Shown: positions 44,409 to 53,985 of the stretch, piece by piece | How the letters are laid out: every line of letters starts with the position of its first letter | How positions within the stretch are numbered: the first letter of the stretch is position 1 | Origin: Sphingorhabdus lutea | GTDB lineage: Bacteria; Pseudomonadota; Alphaproteobacteria; Sphingomonadales; Sphingomonadaceae | Direction: 5' to 3' | Length of the DNA: 64,000 bases | Assembly: GCF_001889025.1 (NCBI RefSeq) | Contig: NZ_CP018154.1 | Coordinates: forward strand, 1,416,501-1,480,500 | Notes under the pieces: generated by a model | Told to the model about the DNA's origin: nothing | What the model saw: the letters and a program-made list of their open reading frames with translations, nothing else | Databases searched by the model: none | Made by a program: the position numbers and the translations under genes

Positions 44409-46421
44409 TTAAAAACGTGCGCGAAAACCGCCAAAAATGGCGCGTTGTTCGGTTGGTTGATAGATAATGGAGGCGGCAGTTGCCGTGATGACCGCGCTTA
44501 TATCGCCAATCGCTTTTTTCTTGTTCAAATTGCGGGCATCGAAAAATAAATCGATATTTGGCAATATGTTAAAACCAGCGGTCATGCCCAAAATGGCATA
44601 GCTGGGCACTTTTACTGCATTATTATAATCAGCAAATGCCCCCACGGGCACCCATTCAATATTTGGCGCAATATGGGCCTTTTCATTGCCCAACCTTATC
44701 TCCGCACGATAGACATGTCGCGGGATAACGGGCAGGCGGTTATCCCCATATTGGGCATCATTTTTGAACTTAAAATCATTATATTGATATATTTGACGCA
44801 GGCGCAGCCAATTTGTCGGCTCTATGGTTAGCGCAGCTTCAATGCCCATATGACGGGTTTTGCCAGCATTAAATGTCGATGCGGGTATATCTGTGCCAAT
44901 GGTGAATTGTAATATCTCTCCCTTAATATCGGCCTGATATGCGGTAATGTCCCATGTGAACGCGCCCATGCTTCCTCTGCTGCCAATTTCTTTGGTCCAT
45001 GCGGTTTGCGCCTTAATCGGCACAAATTGGCTAATCTGGGCCAGCTCGATAAATCCAGGGAATTCTGCAGATTTGCTATAATTTGCGTAAAATGAAATAT
45101 TGGGGTTTATTTGATATAAAATGCCAAATTTGGGTGAAAACTCATTAAAGTCTGCCTTTGCGAAGACATTTCTTTCTCCGCCGGCAAAGCTATTATAATT
45201 TTCCTGTTGCTGACGTGTGCCGGTGGCAAAAATGCCGCCAGTTATAAAATTAAGCTTTTCGGATGGGGAATATCTTATCTCACCATATATATTGGCGGTT
45301 TTTGCCTTTTGGTCAGCCTGAAAAGTCGGCGTGCTGCGTTCGCCATCTATATTGATAAATCTTTTGGAATTAACTTCTCCAAATCTTGCTTCACCACCTA
45401 ATGTAATTTCAAAGGGGCCATTTTCATGGTCCAGTCGAAAAAAGGCGCCGCGATCAAATGATTCCTGGTCAATAACTTGGTAAATGGGGTGGAATAGGGA
45501 TTTACTGTTTAAAAACAGCCCGACATCCAATTTTGTTGATCCAAAATCTATGCTGGTGCGGTTTTGCAGTCTTATACTATCTATATCACGTGCCTGGTTG
45601 CCGGTAAAATTCCCTTTTTTGGGGGATGTTAGAGCATCATTATAATTTAACGCGCCGGGCAATTGTTGATTGATATTGTTAAAACTTACGTAAAACCTGC
45701 TTTTAATATTGGATGAGATATTAAGCCCAACATTGCCGTGGAAACGCAGGCTATCTCTTTTGGCATGATCGCGATCGCCGTCGGCGCTGTCCTTGCTAAT
45801 CGCGGCCCAAATGTCGCCATTCTCATTGCTTGTACCAAAAGAGGCCAGCCCTCTATAGCTATTAAAACTGCCAATATCGCCGCGTAAATAAAGTCCCTCG
45901 GCGCTTTGCCCAGTGGGGGTTACACCATTTATTGCACCGCCCAAAGTGCCAGAACCAAAACGCAGCGCATTTGCTCCTCTATATACTTCTAAATGGTCGA
46001 AAAATATCGGCTCTAACTCCTGAAAATCGCCATTATCGTCCGCCAAATTTATAGGAACACCATCTTGCAATAGGGTCAGGCCGCGCATGTGAAATCCGCG
46101 GCTAAGGCCTGATCCTCTTATAGATATGCGTACTTCCTGACCATAGCGCGGCTGTAAATATATCCCTGGAGAAAAGGATAAGGCATCGCGTAAAGAGGTA
46201 AGGGATTTGTCGGCATAGTCATCATGTCCGACAATATCGGTGCCGCCAGCAACCTTATTTGCGCGCATTTCTGCTTCATTTAATGGGGTATTACCGGTTA
46301 CAATGATTGTATTGCCTTCATCAATGCCTTCATAATTTTCGGCTTCAAATGCATAGGTGATGGAAGAATAGGATAATAGGGCGCAGGCAATTGCCGCGCG
46401 GGAGATTGATTGTTTTTTCAT
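44409..46421 (-). CDS. TonB-dependent metal/siderophore-type receptor
   Basis: I choose ATG 46421 (670 aa), which gives a clean signal peptide MKKQSISRAAIACALL ending near TYA; ATG 46442 is also possible. The plug has NTIIVTGNTPLNEAEM, RISIRGSGLSRGFHMRGL and LLQDGVPINLADDNGDF. The barrel ends with aromatic F at the C-terminus. Neighbouring PepSY and DUF2946-like genes suggest metal or metal-chelate uptake. The metal, iron or copper, cannot be told from sequence alone. Confidence 0.9.
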   Translation of the reverse strand: MKKQSISRAAIACALLSYSSITYAFEAENYEGIDEGNTIIVTGNTPLNEAEMRANKVAGGTDIVGHDDYADKSLTSLRDALSFSPGIYLQPRYGQEVRISIRGSGLSRGFHMRGLTLLQDGVPINLADDNGDFQELEPIFFDHLEVYRGANALRFGSGTLGGAINGVTPTGQSAEGLYLRGDIGSFNSYRGLASFGTSNENGDIWAAISKDSADGDRDHAKRDSLRFHGNVGLNISSNIKSRFYVSFNNINQQLPGALNYNDALTSPKKGNFTGNQARDIDSIRLQNRTSIDFGSTKLDVGLFLNSKSLFHPIYQVIDQESFDRGAFFRLDHENGPFEITLGGEARFGEVNSKRFINIDGERSTPTFQADQKAKTANIYGEIRYSPSEKLNFITGGIFATGTRQQQENYNSFAGGERNVFAKADFNEFSPKFGILYQINPNISFYANYSKSAEFPGFIELAQISQFVPIKAQTAWTKEIGSRGSMGAFTWDITAYQADIKGEILQFTIGTDIPASTFNAGKTRHMGIEAALTIEPTNWLRLRQIYQYNDFKFKNDAQYGDNRLPVIPRHVYRAEIRLGNEKAHIAPNIEWVPVGAFADYNNAVKVPSYAILGMTAGFNILPNIDLFFDARNLNKKKAIGDISAVITATAASIIYQPTEQRAIFGGFRARF

Positions 46422-46508
46422 AAAAATATACCTGTATTTCATCGCGCAAAATCATTCATTCGGCGATGCTTCGTTTAAATTGCTAAAATAACTTAGCCGT
46501 GACGAGAT

Positions 46509-46910
46509 TCAGGTAATAAGAGGTGGGCCGCGAAGGGGTGGGCGCTGATAATGGCGCCAAAAATTGGGCGCGGTGGTGCGTAGCAACAATCCGCCAAGCA
46601 AAATAAAGGCAAAGGCAAAGGCAAATATGATAGGATCAATTTTACCTATAAATGGCTGTGCAGAGGCCGCTGCAGGGCAGGGTTTTGATATTTCATCTTT
46701 ATTTTGATGTTTATCACCCCCATTTTCCATGGGAATGTCAATAACCTGCTGCGCCATCCCAATGCCTGTGCATATTTGCACAGTAATGGATTTTTCCGTC
46801 GGGGCCAGCATATAGCCATTTGGAATAATGATTTTCATTACTAAAATTGCCGACAATAAGAGCATGAGTGACCATTTTTGGTCAAAAATATGTTGCCGGA
46901 CAAAATGCAT
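46509..46910 (-). CDS. DUF2946-like membrane protein
   Basis: The 133-residue protein has one helix near the N-terminus (about 15-33) and a second around 93-110. Between them are IPNGYMLAPTEKS, VQICTGIG and a CPAAASAQ stretch, a layout I associate with DUF2946 proteins, which lie beside TonB receptors and copper genes. It has a Cys in each of two motifs. It leads the group with the receptor and PepSY genes; the divergent region holds a palindrome. Confidence 0.6.
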   Translation of the reverse strand: MHFVRQHIFDQKWSLMLLLSAILVMKIIIPNGYMLAPTEKSITVQICTGIGMAQQVIDIPMENGGDKHQNKDEISKPCPAAASAQPFIGKIDPIIFAFAFAFILLGGLLLRTTAPNFWRHYQRPPLRGPPLIT

Positions 46911-46988
46911 AAAATTCCGCTAATCCGCGCTATGTGAAAAATCAACAAAAAATATTGCTTATGCGGGAGTTTTATTAAGCTTAATCAG

Positions 46989-47007
46989 TCGTATAAAATT
47001 TGTACGA
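46989..47007. promoter_or_regulatory. 19-bp palindrome between the DUF2946-like and rpfF genes
   Basis: TCGTATAAAATTTGTACGA is palindromic except for one T/G pair around a central A. It sits in the 198-base divergent gap, 82 bases before the nearest start on the minus side and about 100 before rpfF. It may be an operator of either unit. Confidence 0.45.
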
Positions 47008-47108
47008 TTTTGAAACAAAGCGAAAATAATTGTTTTTTTATAAAAAAATATGTTAAGAAAAGATTAACGGGAGGGGTGCCTGTTAATAGATAGTAATAAA
47101 GGATCATT

Positions 47109-48038
47109 ATGCATAGGCACGCCCAAAACGATGTTATCGATATAAATAGCAATCAAAATATCGCGATTTCAGATGATCATATTAGCATGCGTCATTTTGA
47201 TGAAATATCGCTGCGCCACGACATGGATGATAAGATTTTCTGGTGCTTTATGGAGCAGAAATTGCGCCCATGTTATACATATAAATTAGGCGGCGAGATC
47301 CAACAGGTCCAAGATTGGGTGAGGGCAAATTACTCATTGCCAATGGATGCGCGCAAGGATGATTTGCGATATTTTATTTGTGGTTCGAAAACCCCCAATA
47401 TTTATAATTTGGGCGGTGATTTGATGCATTTTGTCGAGAAAATACAAGGACGCGACATTGCGGCGTTAAGAAATTATGCTGAAACTTGTGTCCGTATGCA
47501 ATATGCCAATCATAAAGGATATGATGCGCCGATTATCTCCATGGCCTTGGTTCAGGGGGATGCGCTTGGCGGTGGTTTTGAACATGCGCTTTCATTTGAT
47601 TTAATTGTTGCTGAAAAACGTGCTCGTTTTGGTTTGCCGGAAATTTTGTTCAACCTATTTCCAGGCATGGGCGCATATAATTTCTTAATTCAACGCGTGG
47701 GCCGCCGAACGGCGGAGCAAATGATTTTAAATGGCAAATTATATAGTGCGCAGGAAATGTATGATTTGGGCGTGGTTGATATTTTGGTTGAGGATGGCGA
47801 GGGAGAACAGGCCATAGTCGAATATGTGCGCAAAAATGAGGCGCGTTTTTGGACCGAAAGGGCGGTGTATCAGGCGCGAACTATTGCCAATCCGGTAAAG
47901 CTGGAAGATTTATTATCCATTACTTATTTATGGGCGGAAACTGCCATGAAAATCAGCGATGTCGATATGAAAAAAATGCAGCGATTGGCAAGCGCTCAGG
48001 ATCGAAGAATCGCCAGATCATTGGCCGCGGTTGATTAA
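47109..48038 (+). CDS. rpfF: RpfF-like DSF synthase (crotonase fold)
   Basis: The 309-residue protein is a crotonase-fold enzyme with the RpfF layout: YNLGGDLMHFVEKI, ALVQGDALGGGFEHAL, FGLPEILFNLFPGMGAY and the C-terminal AETAMKISDVDMKKMQRL. The two catalytic glutamates of DSF synthases are present as E158 and E178, with the same 20-residue spacing as in Xanthomonas RpfF. Such enzymes make cis-2-unsaturated fatty acid signals from acyl-ACP by thioesterase and dehydratase steps. AAAGGA precedes the ATG. It converges on the kinase gene and overlaps it by four bases. Confidence 0.85.
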   Translation: MHRHAQNDVIDINSNQNIAISDDHISMRHFDEISLRHDMDDKIFWCFMEQKLRPCYTYKLGGEIQQVQDWVRANYSLPMDARKDDLRYFICGSKTPNIYNLGGDLMHFVEKIQGRDIAALRNYAETCVRMQYANHKGYDAPIISMALVQGDALGGGFEHALSFDLIVAEKRARFGLPEILFNLFPGMGAYNFLIQRVGRRTAEQMILNGKLYSAQEMYDLGVVDILVEDGEGEQAIVEYVRKNEARFWTERAVYQARTIANPVKLEDLLSITYLWAETAMKISDVDMKKMQRLASAQDRRIARSLAAVD

Positions 48039-50614
48039 GATATTTGAGCAGCCGATTTTTTAAGCGACATTTTTGAATATTTTTTAAGCAAATTTGTGCT
48101 ATTTTCGGTTTCGGATTTCAGCTTTTCATAATGTATATTCTTATTATTGGAAAAATCATTTTGTGTGATATTTTCCAAACTGCCGCATATAGTCGCCAAT
48201 TTTTCTGCTCCTAAATTGGCGCTTGCGCTTTTAATGGCATGTGCTTGAAATCTGAAACTTTTGACATCATTAGTCATGACGGTTTCGTGCAATTTTTCCA
48301 AACTGGCAAAGACATCTTTATTATATTCATCGATGATAGAGGCCAAAAACACACCATTGTCGATGGAGGCCAATTGTTCAATTTGCTCTACATTTAAATT
48401 GCCTAAATATATATTTTCGGGCTCTGCCTTATCTTTGGGCTTTAGCGCAATTACCTTGTCTGAACTGTGAATTTGCTCGTCAAACTCAACAACATTATGC
48501 TTTTTACAATAAATTTGAACATTTTCCAAAATTTGTTTGGCATTTATCGGCTTTGTTATGCGTTTATCCATGCCCGCTTTTTCGCATTTTTTCAATGTTT
48601 CTGCTGTGCTGTCGGCGGTGACACCTAAAACAGGCATATGATTTGGCGGTGTTTCCATATGCCGCCATAGGCTGCATGCCTCTAAACCATTCATGCGGGG
48701 CATATTTATGTCTAAAAGCCATATATCAAATTTTTGCTTTTCTAAAATATCCAACGCTTCATCACCATCGCTGCTCATTGTTACTTGGTGACCTGCGGAG
48801 CTTAAAATAGCTTCTAAAACATGTAAATTGGTGCGATTATCATCGGTAATTAAAATAGAAAATGTTTCATTTTCTTGCTCTTGCTCGGTTATTTGTTCAG
48901 GCTGAGCAGGGGCAAGTTGTTCGGATGATGCATTATTATTTTTGGTGGTGCAATGTCCGACATGTCGGGCAAAAGCGCCGCCAATTTTCAACGCGCTTCT
49001 AATCTCGTCAAATGCCTTGCTGGACGGAATGATTGTTGAAAATTCTGCGCGTAATTTAATGTCATCTAAATCAATATGCTTATTATCATCAACCAATATT
49101 GTTGCTAATTTTAATTTTTCAAATTTATGCCATAAATTTTGTTCAACAATTTTCCCGGCCAATGCCCGGCTTATCATGGCGATGCTAAATTCGTTTGCAT
49201 TTATATTGTCTAAGATTTTGGTGAGCTGTTCTTCATTTTCGCAAATATGATGCTTTATAATATAATTACCCGCCAATTGGGCCTGCGCTAAAATCTCACT
49301 GTCAAAGCGGCCAAGAGCCAATATACCAATATTGGGCAGATGGCTTTCATCTTGATGATATAAGGTTTGTATTTTCGATTTTTGTACAGGAATTTTAACA
49401 GTAAAAATGCTGCCTTGCCCCAATTTACTCTTAACAGTAATCGTGCCGCCAAGCTGGTCGGTCAATTGTTGGCAGATGGCAAGACCAAGGCCCGTTCCGC
49501 CAAATCGGTCCAAAACAGTTTCATCGGCCTGTTGAAATGGCAGGAATATTTTTTCCAAATGATCCGGTGCAATGCCAATTCCTGTATCCTTGACACTGCA
49601 AGTTAACAGATAATCATCATTATCACCATTTTTATCATTCTCAATTTTCGCAGAAATAGTGATAGTGCCAGAGGAGGTAAATTTAATGGCATTACCCATT
49701 AAGTTGATAAGAATATTTTGAATGATGCTTTGTTGTGAATCAATCATTAAATCGGCATTATGTTCAGCCTGAAGGATTAATTTCAAATTTTTCTCTTCGG
49801 CCTTTATCGCCATTATTTCATGGGCGTTGCTCATCAAATCGGTTATTTTAAAGCTGCTTTGCGCCATATTAATCACCGATTTCCCATCGGTTGATACCTG
49901 CATGATTTGGTTGATTAAATGCAATAAATGTTCACCCGCATGAACCGATGCGTCCACCATTTTCAATTGCTGTTCGGGCAGGCCCATATCACGTAAATGT
50001 GTGCCATAGCCAATAATTGCATTTAACGGAGTTTTAAGCTCATGGCTCATGCTTGCGAGGAAATAGCTTTTTGCCTTATTGGCATTTTCCGCTTCCTTTG
50101 TTTTACGCGAAAGGTCAGCGATTAATTTTGCGGTATAACCAGGCACAATTATCATGCCAACCAATAAACTGACCGAAAGCACCAAATTTTCCTGCCAATA
50201 TGGCGTGACAATTATGACAGTGGCAAATGAAATAAAGGCACATGTCGCCGCAATGGCAAGCCATTTGACGCCATAGCGAAATCCATTGCCCAAAATTGCC
50301 CATAGGAAAATGGGGTAAGTAAACGCCATTTCTCTTGGTGCATAGGTCATCAGGCCAAGGGCAATGCCAAAATCAAGGCAGATTCCAACGATACGCCTAA
50401 AATCAGAAGTTTTAGGGGATTTTAGCTGCATTATGAATAAAATGACATTGCCCAAAAAATGCGCGCAAAACAATGCATTGATAAAACTATCATTTACGAA
50501 ATAAAATAATGATAGGCCGGTGATTGATACTAAAATCACACGATTAAATATGATTTGCTGTTCGCCAGTCATATTTTTTTGCTGTAAAATATATTTTAAC
50601 TTGGCGATGCTCAT
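48035..50614 (-). CDS. rpfC: RpfC-like hybrid sensor histidine kinase
   Basis: The 859-residue protein has an N-terminal membrane input domain of about five helices (25-165). It includes the RpfC-like segments DFRRIVGICLDF, ILGNGFRYG and PYW. The dimerisation domain has H191 in SHELKTPLN and the ATPase domain has N308 and DTGIGI. Residues about 427-548 are a degenerate receiver-like segment. A true receiver follows (D635, K688), then a C-terminal Hpt domain with H792 in AHAIKSASANLGA. RpfC senses the DSF signal and restrains RpfF in xanthomonads. Its ATG overlaps the upstream gene's TGA. Confidence 0.85.
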   Translation of the reverse strand: MSIAKLKYILQQKNMTGEQQIIFNRVILVSITGLSLFYFVNDSFINALFCAHFLGNVILFIMQLKSPKTSDFRRIVGICLDFGIALGLMTYAPREMAFTYPIFLWAILGNGFRYGVKWLAIAATCAFISFATVIIVTPYWQENLVLSVSLLVGMIIVPGYTAKLIADLSRKTKEAENANKAKSYFLASMSHELKTPLNAIIGYGTHLRDMGLPEQQLKMVDASVHAGEHLLHLINQIMQVSTDGKSVINMAQSSFKITDLMSNAHEIMAIKAEEKNLKLILQAEHNADLMIDSQQSIIQNILINLMGNAIKFTSSGTITISAKIENDKNGDNDDYLLTCSVKDTGIGIAPDHLEKIFLPFQQADETVLDRFGGTGLGLAICQQLTDQLGGTITVKSKLGQGSIFTVKIPVQKSKIQTLYHQDESHLPNIGILALGRFDSEILAQAQLAGNYIIKHHICENEEQLTKILDNINANEFSIAMISRALAGKIVEQNLWHKFEKLKLATILVDDNKHIDLDDIKLRAEFSTIIPSSKAFDEIRSALKIGGAFARHVGHCTTKNNNASSEQLAPAQPEQITEQEQENETFSILITDDNRTNLHVLEAILSSAGHQVTMSSDGDEALDILEKQKFDIWLLDINMPRMNGLEACSLWRHMETPPNHMPVLGVTADSTAETLKKCEKAGMDKRITKPINAKQILENVQIYCKKHNVVEFDEQIHSSDKVIALKPKDKAEPENIYLGNLNVEQIEQLASIDNGVFLASIIDEYNKDVFASLEKLHETVMTNDVKSFRFQAHAIKSASANLGAEKLATICGSLENITQNDFSNNKNIHYEKLKSETENSTNLLKKYSKMSLKKSAAQIS

Positions 50615-52761
50615 GATGCCGCCGCCAATCGGCCTTCATCTGCCAATAAATTAGGAATTAATTTATCCATTGGCTGCGGAATGCTTAAAAAATACCCCTG
50701 TAATTCATTACATCCTGATGCAGCGAGCAAATCAGCCTGTGCCTTTGTTTCTACACCCTCTGCAACAACTTTCATGTTAAATGCGTGGGCCAAATGAACA
50801 ATGGTCGCAATAATTGCTCTGTCGGTTTCGGATTGCTCGATTTGGTTGACAAATGCTTTGTCAATTTTCAAACATGTCGCAGGCAGGTCTCTTAAATATT
50901 GAAGAGAGGAATATCCTGTTCCAAAATCATCGATGGAAATGCCTATGCCCATTGCTCTTAACTTTTCCAAAGCTGTTGCGACCCTTTTGGGATGGTTGAG
51001 TAATAATTCTTCTGTAATTTCAATAACGAACAGATTTGGATTTATTTTATATTTATCGATTAAATTTATTATCTTAGTGCAAATATCGCTATATTCAAAT
51101 TGTCGCGGGGAAACATTGACGGATATTTTTGGCGGATTGTCCATGATATTCGACAATCTGCTGATGTTTTTGCAGCATTCATCCAATACCCAATCGCCAA
51201 TTTCGTTGATAAGGCCGGTTTCATTGGCAATTTCGATAAATTCGTCCGGACGCACCAGTCCAAATTCGGGATGATCCCAACGAAGCAATGCTTCCAATCC
51301 GGCCCATTTTTTTGTGGCGCTATCCATAATTGGTTGAAATTCAAGCCGGAATTGTTTGTCAATCAATGCTGCGCGCATATCGGAATGTATACGGGCATTG
51401 CGCTGTGCCACTTGATTTAATTCATTTGAATAAAAACTAAATCTGTTGCGGCCATTGGCTTTGGCATCATACATAGCCAAATCGGCAAGGCGAAGCAGAT
51501 CATCGGGGCAATTACTATCCTGTCCAATGATGACAACGCCTATGCTGGCCCCAATAATGACTTCAACATCATCAATTAAAAATGGGCGTTCCATTTGTCC
51601 CAATAATTTTTTACAAAATTGGGTAATTTCTTGTATGTCATTAATTCCATTTGCAATGATTGCAAATTCATCGCCGCCAATTCTTGAAACCAAATGATTG
51701 GCCCAGCCAAGGCTGCAAAGACGTTCGGCAACTTCGCATAATAATGCATCGCCAAATTGGTGCCCCTTTGTATCATTAACCGATTTGAAACGGTCCAAAT
51801 CCAGAAGTAACAATGCTGATTTAATGCCCTTTTCATTATATTCTTCCAATGATTGGGATAATTTATCCCCTAATAATGAACGATTGGGAAGGCCGGTGAG
51901 CAAGTCATGCATCGCCAAATGGGCATGGTGATCTTCGGCAAATTTACGCGCGGTAATATCAACGCCGGTCGTTAAAACACCAATGGTAACCCCATCATGG
52001 TTTAACAAGGGTGACTTGGTATAATGGAAGGTAAGGTCAACGCCATTTACAGGAATTTTTTCCTCATAAGGGGGGATTTCTTGCTGTGTTGCAAAAACAA
52101 TCGAGTCTCTTTTTGCATCGCGCTGCGCGACAAGGGGCGGCAATAATTCGCGGTAATATTTGCCAACTAAATCATCGGGATGCTTATTGTAAAAAGAAGC
52201 ATGATATGCATTCATGAACAGGCAATTGCCGTCAAAATCGGTCGCATTGATTATGATAGGGGCGGTATCAATTATTTGTTCTAAAGTGCTTTTTGTTCGG
52301 TTGTCTAACTGCTCATTATAGATATTGTCCGAATTAAACTCTTTTTTCTTCTGCAAAATTTGATTGTTTCTGCGTCCTAATAAGGCAATAATCCGTTTGC
52401 GAAATTCTTCAAAATTAACGGGGCTTTGTAAAAAATCATTCGCGCCCGCGTCCAATGCAGCCAACCGGCACTCACGGTCTTTGCGCGCGGTGATGATAAT
52501 TGCCGGGACATCATTATTCGCGCTTGAAATACGTAATTTGCGGATGAATTCCGCCCCGTTCATTTCGGGCATTTTATAATCGACGACTAATAGCTCGACA
52601 TGCTCACTGGCAAGCCATTCTAATGCCTCATGAGGGTTAGAAAAGCATATAGCTTTAAAGCCTGGACCCATTTGGGCGATATATTGCGCATAAATCCGCA
52701 AATTAATCGCTTGATCGTCCACAATGACAACGCGCGCTTGCATAATGAATACTTTAAGCAA
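50611..52761 (-). CDS. REC-PAS-GGDEF-EAL response regulator
   Basis: The 716-residue protein has a receiver domain (acidic pair in VDDQ, D61 in VVDYKMPEMNG), a PAS domain (about 157-270), a GGDEF domain (GGDEF at 362-366) and an EAL domain (EALLRW at 490-495, DDFGTGYSS, KIDKAF, AEGVET, QGY). Both catalytic motifs are intact; no RxxD inhibitory site precedes GGDEF. The receiver's usual Lys is Ser (LQSPV). It could make and degrade cyclic-di-GMP. Its gene is first in the operon with the RpfC-like kinase, where RpfG would be in Xanthomonas. Confidence 0.92.
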   Translation of the reverse strand: MLKVFIMQARVVIVDDQAINLRIYAQYIAQMGPGFKAICFSNPHEALEWLASEHVELLVVDYKMPEMNGAEFIRKLRISSANNDVPAIIITARKDRECRLAALDAGANDFLQSPVNFEEFRKRIIALLGRRNNQILQKKKEFNSDNIYNEQLDNRTKSTLEQIIDTAPIIINATDFDGNCLFMNAYHASFYNKHPDDLVGKYYRELLPPLVAQRDAKRDSIVFATQQEIPPYEEKIPVNGVDLTFHYTKSPLLNHDGVTIGVLTTGVDITARKFAEDHHAHLAMHDLLTGLPNRSLLGDKLSQSLEEYNEKGIKSALLLLDLDRFKSVNDTKGHQFGDALLCEVAERLCSLGWANHLVSRIGGDEFAIIANGINDIQEITQFCKKLLGQMERPFLIDDVEVIIGASIGVVIIGQDSNCPDDLLRLADLAMYDAKANGRNRFSFYSNELNQVAQRNARIHSDMRAALIDKQFRLEFQPIMDSATKKWAGLEALLRWDHPEFGLVRPDEFIEIANETGLINEIGDWVLDECCKNISRLSNIMDNPPKISVNVSPRQFEYSDICTKIINLIDKYKINPNLFVIEITEELLLNHPKRVATALEKLRAMGIGISIDDFGTGYSSLQYLRDLPATCLKIDKAFVNQIEQSETDRAIIATIVHLAHAFNMKVVAEGVETKAQADLLAASGCNELQGYFLSIPQPMDKLIPNLLADEGRLAAAS

Positions 52762-52911
52762 AGTTGGTCAACAAATGGTTAATTTTGCGGCATCTGCCTC
52801 AATATTGAAACGAATCTTCCTTTTTTGGTTTTTACTCTTATGAGTATATATAAGGTTGCATGATATTTGTTATGGATATGAATGCATAAAATTTAGAAGA
52901 GAAGTTTCCCA

Positions 52912-53838
52912 ATGCCTGAACATTATGAACAATCCTATCTTGATTTAATGAAAGAAATTTGGACCAATGGACAGGAAAGAATTGACCGCACAGGTGTGGG
53001 AACAAGGTCAATTTTTGGGGCATCGTTGCGATATTCATTGGCCGACAATGCGATTCCATTATTAACCACCAAAAGAGTTTATTGGAAAACGGCGGCGCGT
53101 GAAATGCTGTGGTTTCTTACTGGCGACACCAATATTCGTTCATTGGTGCAGCAAAATGTCAAAATATGGACTGATTGGCCTTTGCAAAAATATCGTCAGC
53201 AAACCGGCGATGATATTAGCCATGAAGATTTTGAAAAACGCATAATTGATGATGAACAATTTGCGCAAATATGGGGCGATTTGGGCCCTGTTTATGGGAA
53301 GCAGTGGGTTAATTGGCCAGTTTATGAAGCCGTAGGGGATGGTTTATATAAAAAATCAGACAAGGGGGTAAATCAAATTGCCCAATTGGTTGATGGTATA
53401 AAGAATAATCCAGGTTCGCGCCGCCATATTTTTGAAGGATGGAATGTCGCTGAGTTGGACCAAATGGCTCTGCCGCCATGTCATAAAACATATCAATTTT
53501 ATGTTGCGGATGGCAAATTAAGCGGCCTTTTATATCAACGTTCATGCGATCTTGGGCTTGGTTTTGCATTTAATATATTTTCTGCATCCTTGTTAATCCG
53601 TATGCTGGCCCAACAATGCGATTTGGAGGCTGGTGAGCTTATTTGGAATGGGGCGGACGTACATTTATACCTTAACCATCATGAATTGGTGGAGCAGCAA
53701 TTGTCCAGAAAACCAGAAGGTGCGCCAAAATTCCATATAAATAGAAAGCCAGAATCTATATTTGATTATCATATAGATGATTTTGAGGTTTCGGATTATC
53801 ATCCGCAAAAACATATATCTGCACCAGTAGCTGTTTGA
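52912..53838 (+). CDS. thyA: Thymidylate synthase
   Basis: The 308-residue enzyme has the active cysteine C190 in MALPPCHKTYQF, the folate/dUMP motif region SRRHIFEGWNVAELD and the early RTGVGT. It methylates dUMP with methylene-tetrahydrofolate. It is about 40 residues longer than the E. coli enzyme because of an insertion near residues 85-120, common in several proteobacteria. It is divergent from the signalling operon, with 150 bases between. Confidence 0.97.
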   Translation: MPEHYEQSYLDLMKEIWTNGQERIDRTGVGTRSIFGASLRYSLADNAIPLLTTKRVYWKTAAREMLWFLTGDTNIRSLVQQNVKIWTDWPLQKYRQQTGDDISHEDFEKRIIDDEQFAQIWGDLGPVYGKQWVNWPVYEAVGDGLYKKSDKGVNQIAQLVDGIKNNPGSRRHIFEGWNVAELDQMALPPCHKTYQFYVADGKLSGLLYQRSCDLGLGFAFNIFSASLLIRMLAQQCDLEAGELIWNGADVHLYLNHHELVEQQLSRKPEGAPKFHINRKPESIFDYHIDDFEVSDYHPQKHISAPVAV

Positions 53839-53985
53839 TATTTAATATATATTTTTTACCTTTATTTTATGTCAGCTATATTGACCTAATATATATTTTG
53901 TAATAAAATAACAACATTGTGTAATTATTTTCTAGTCAAATTTGACGTTCTATATTAGCATAGATGCACAAAGTTGGAGGGTGAG

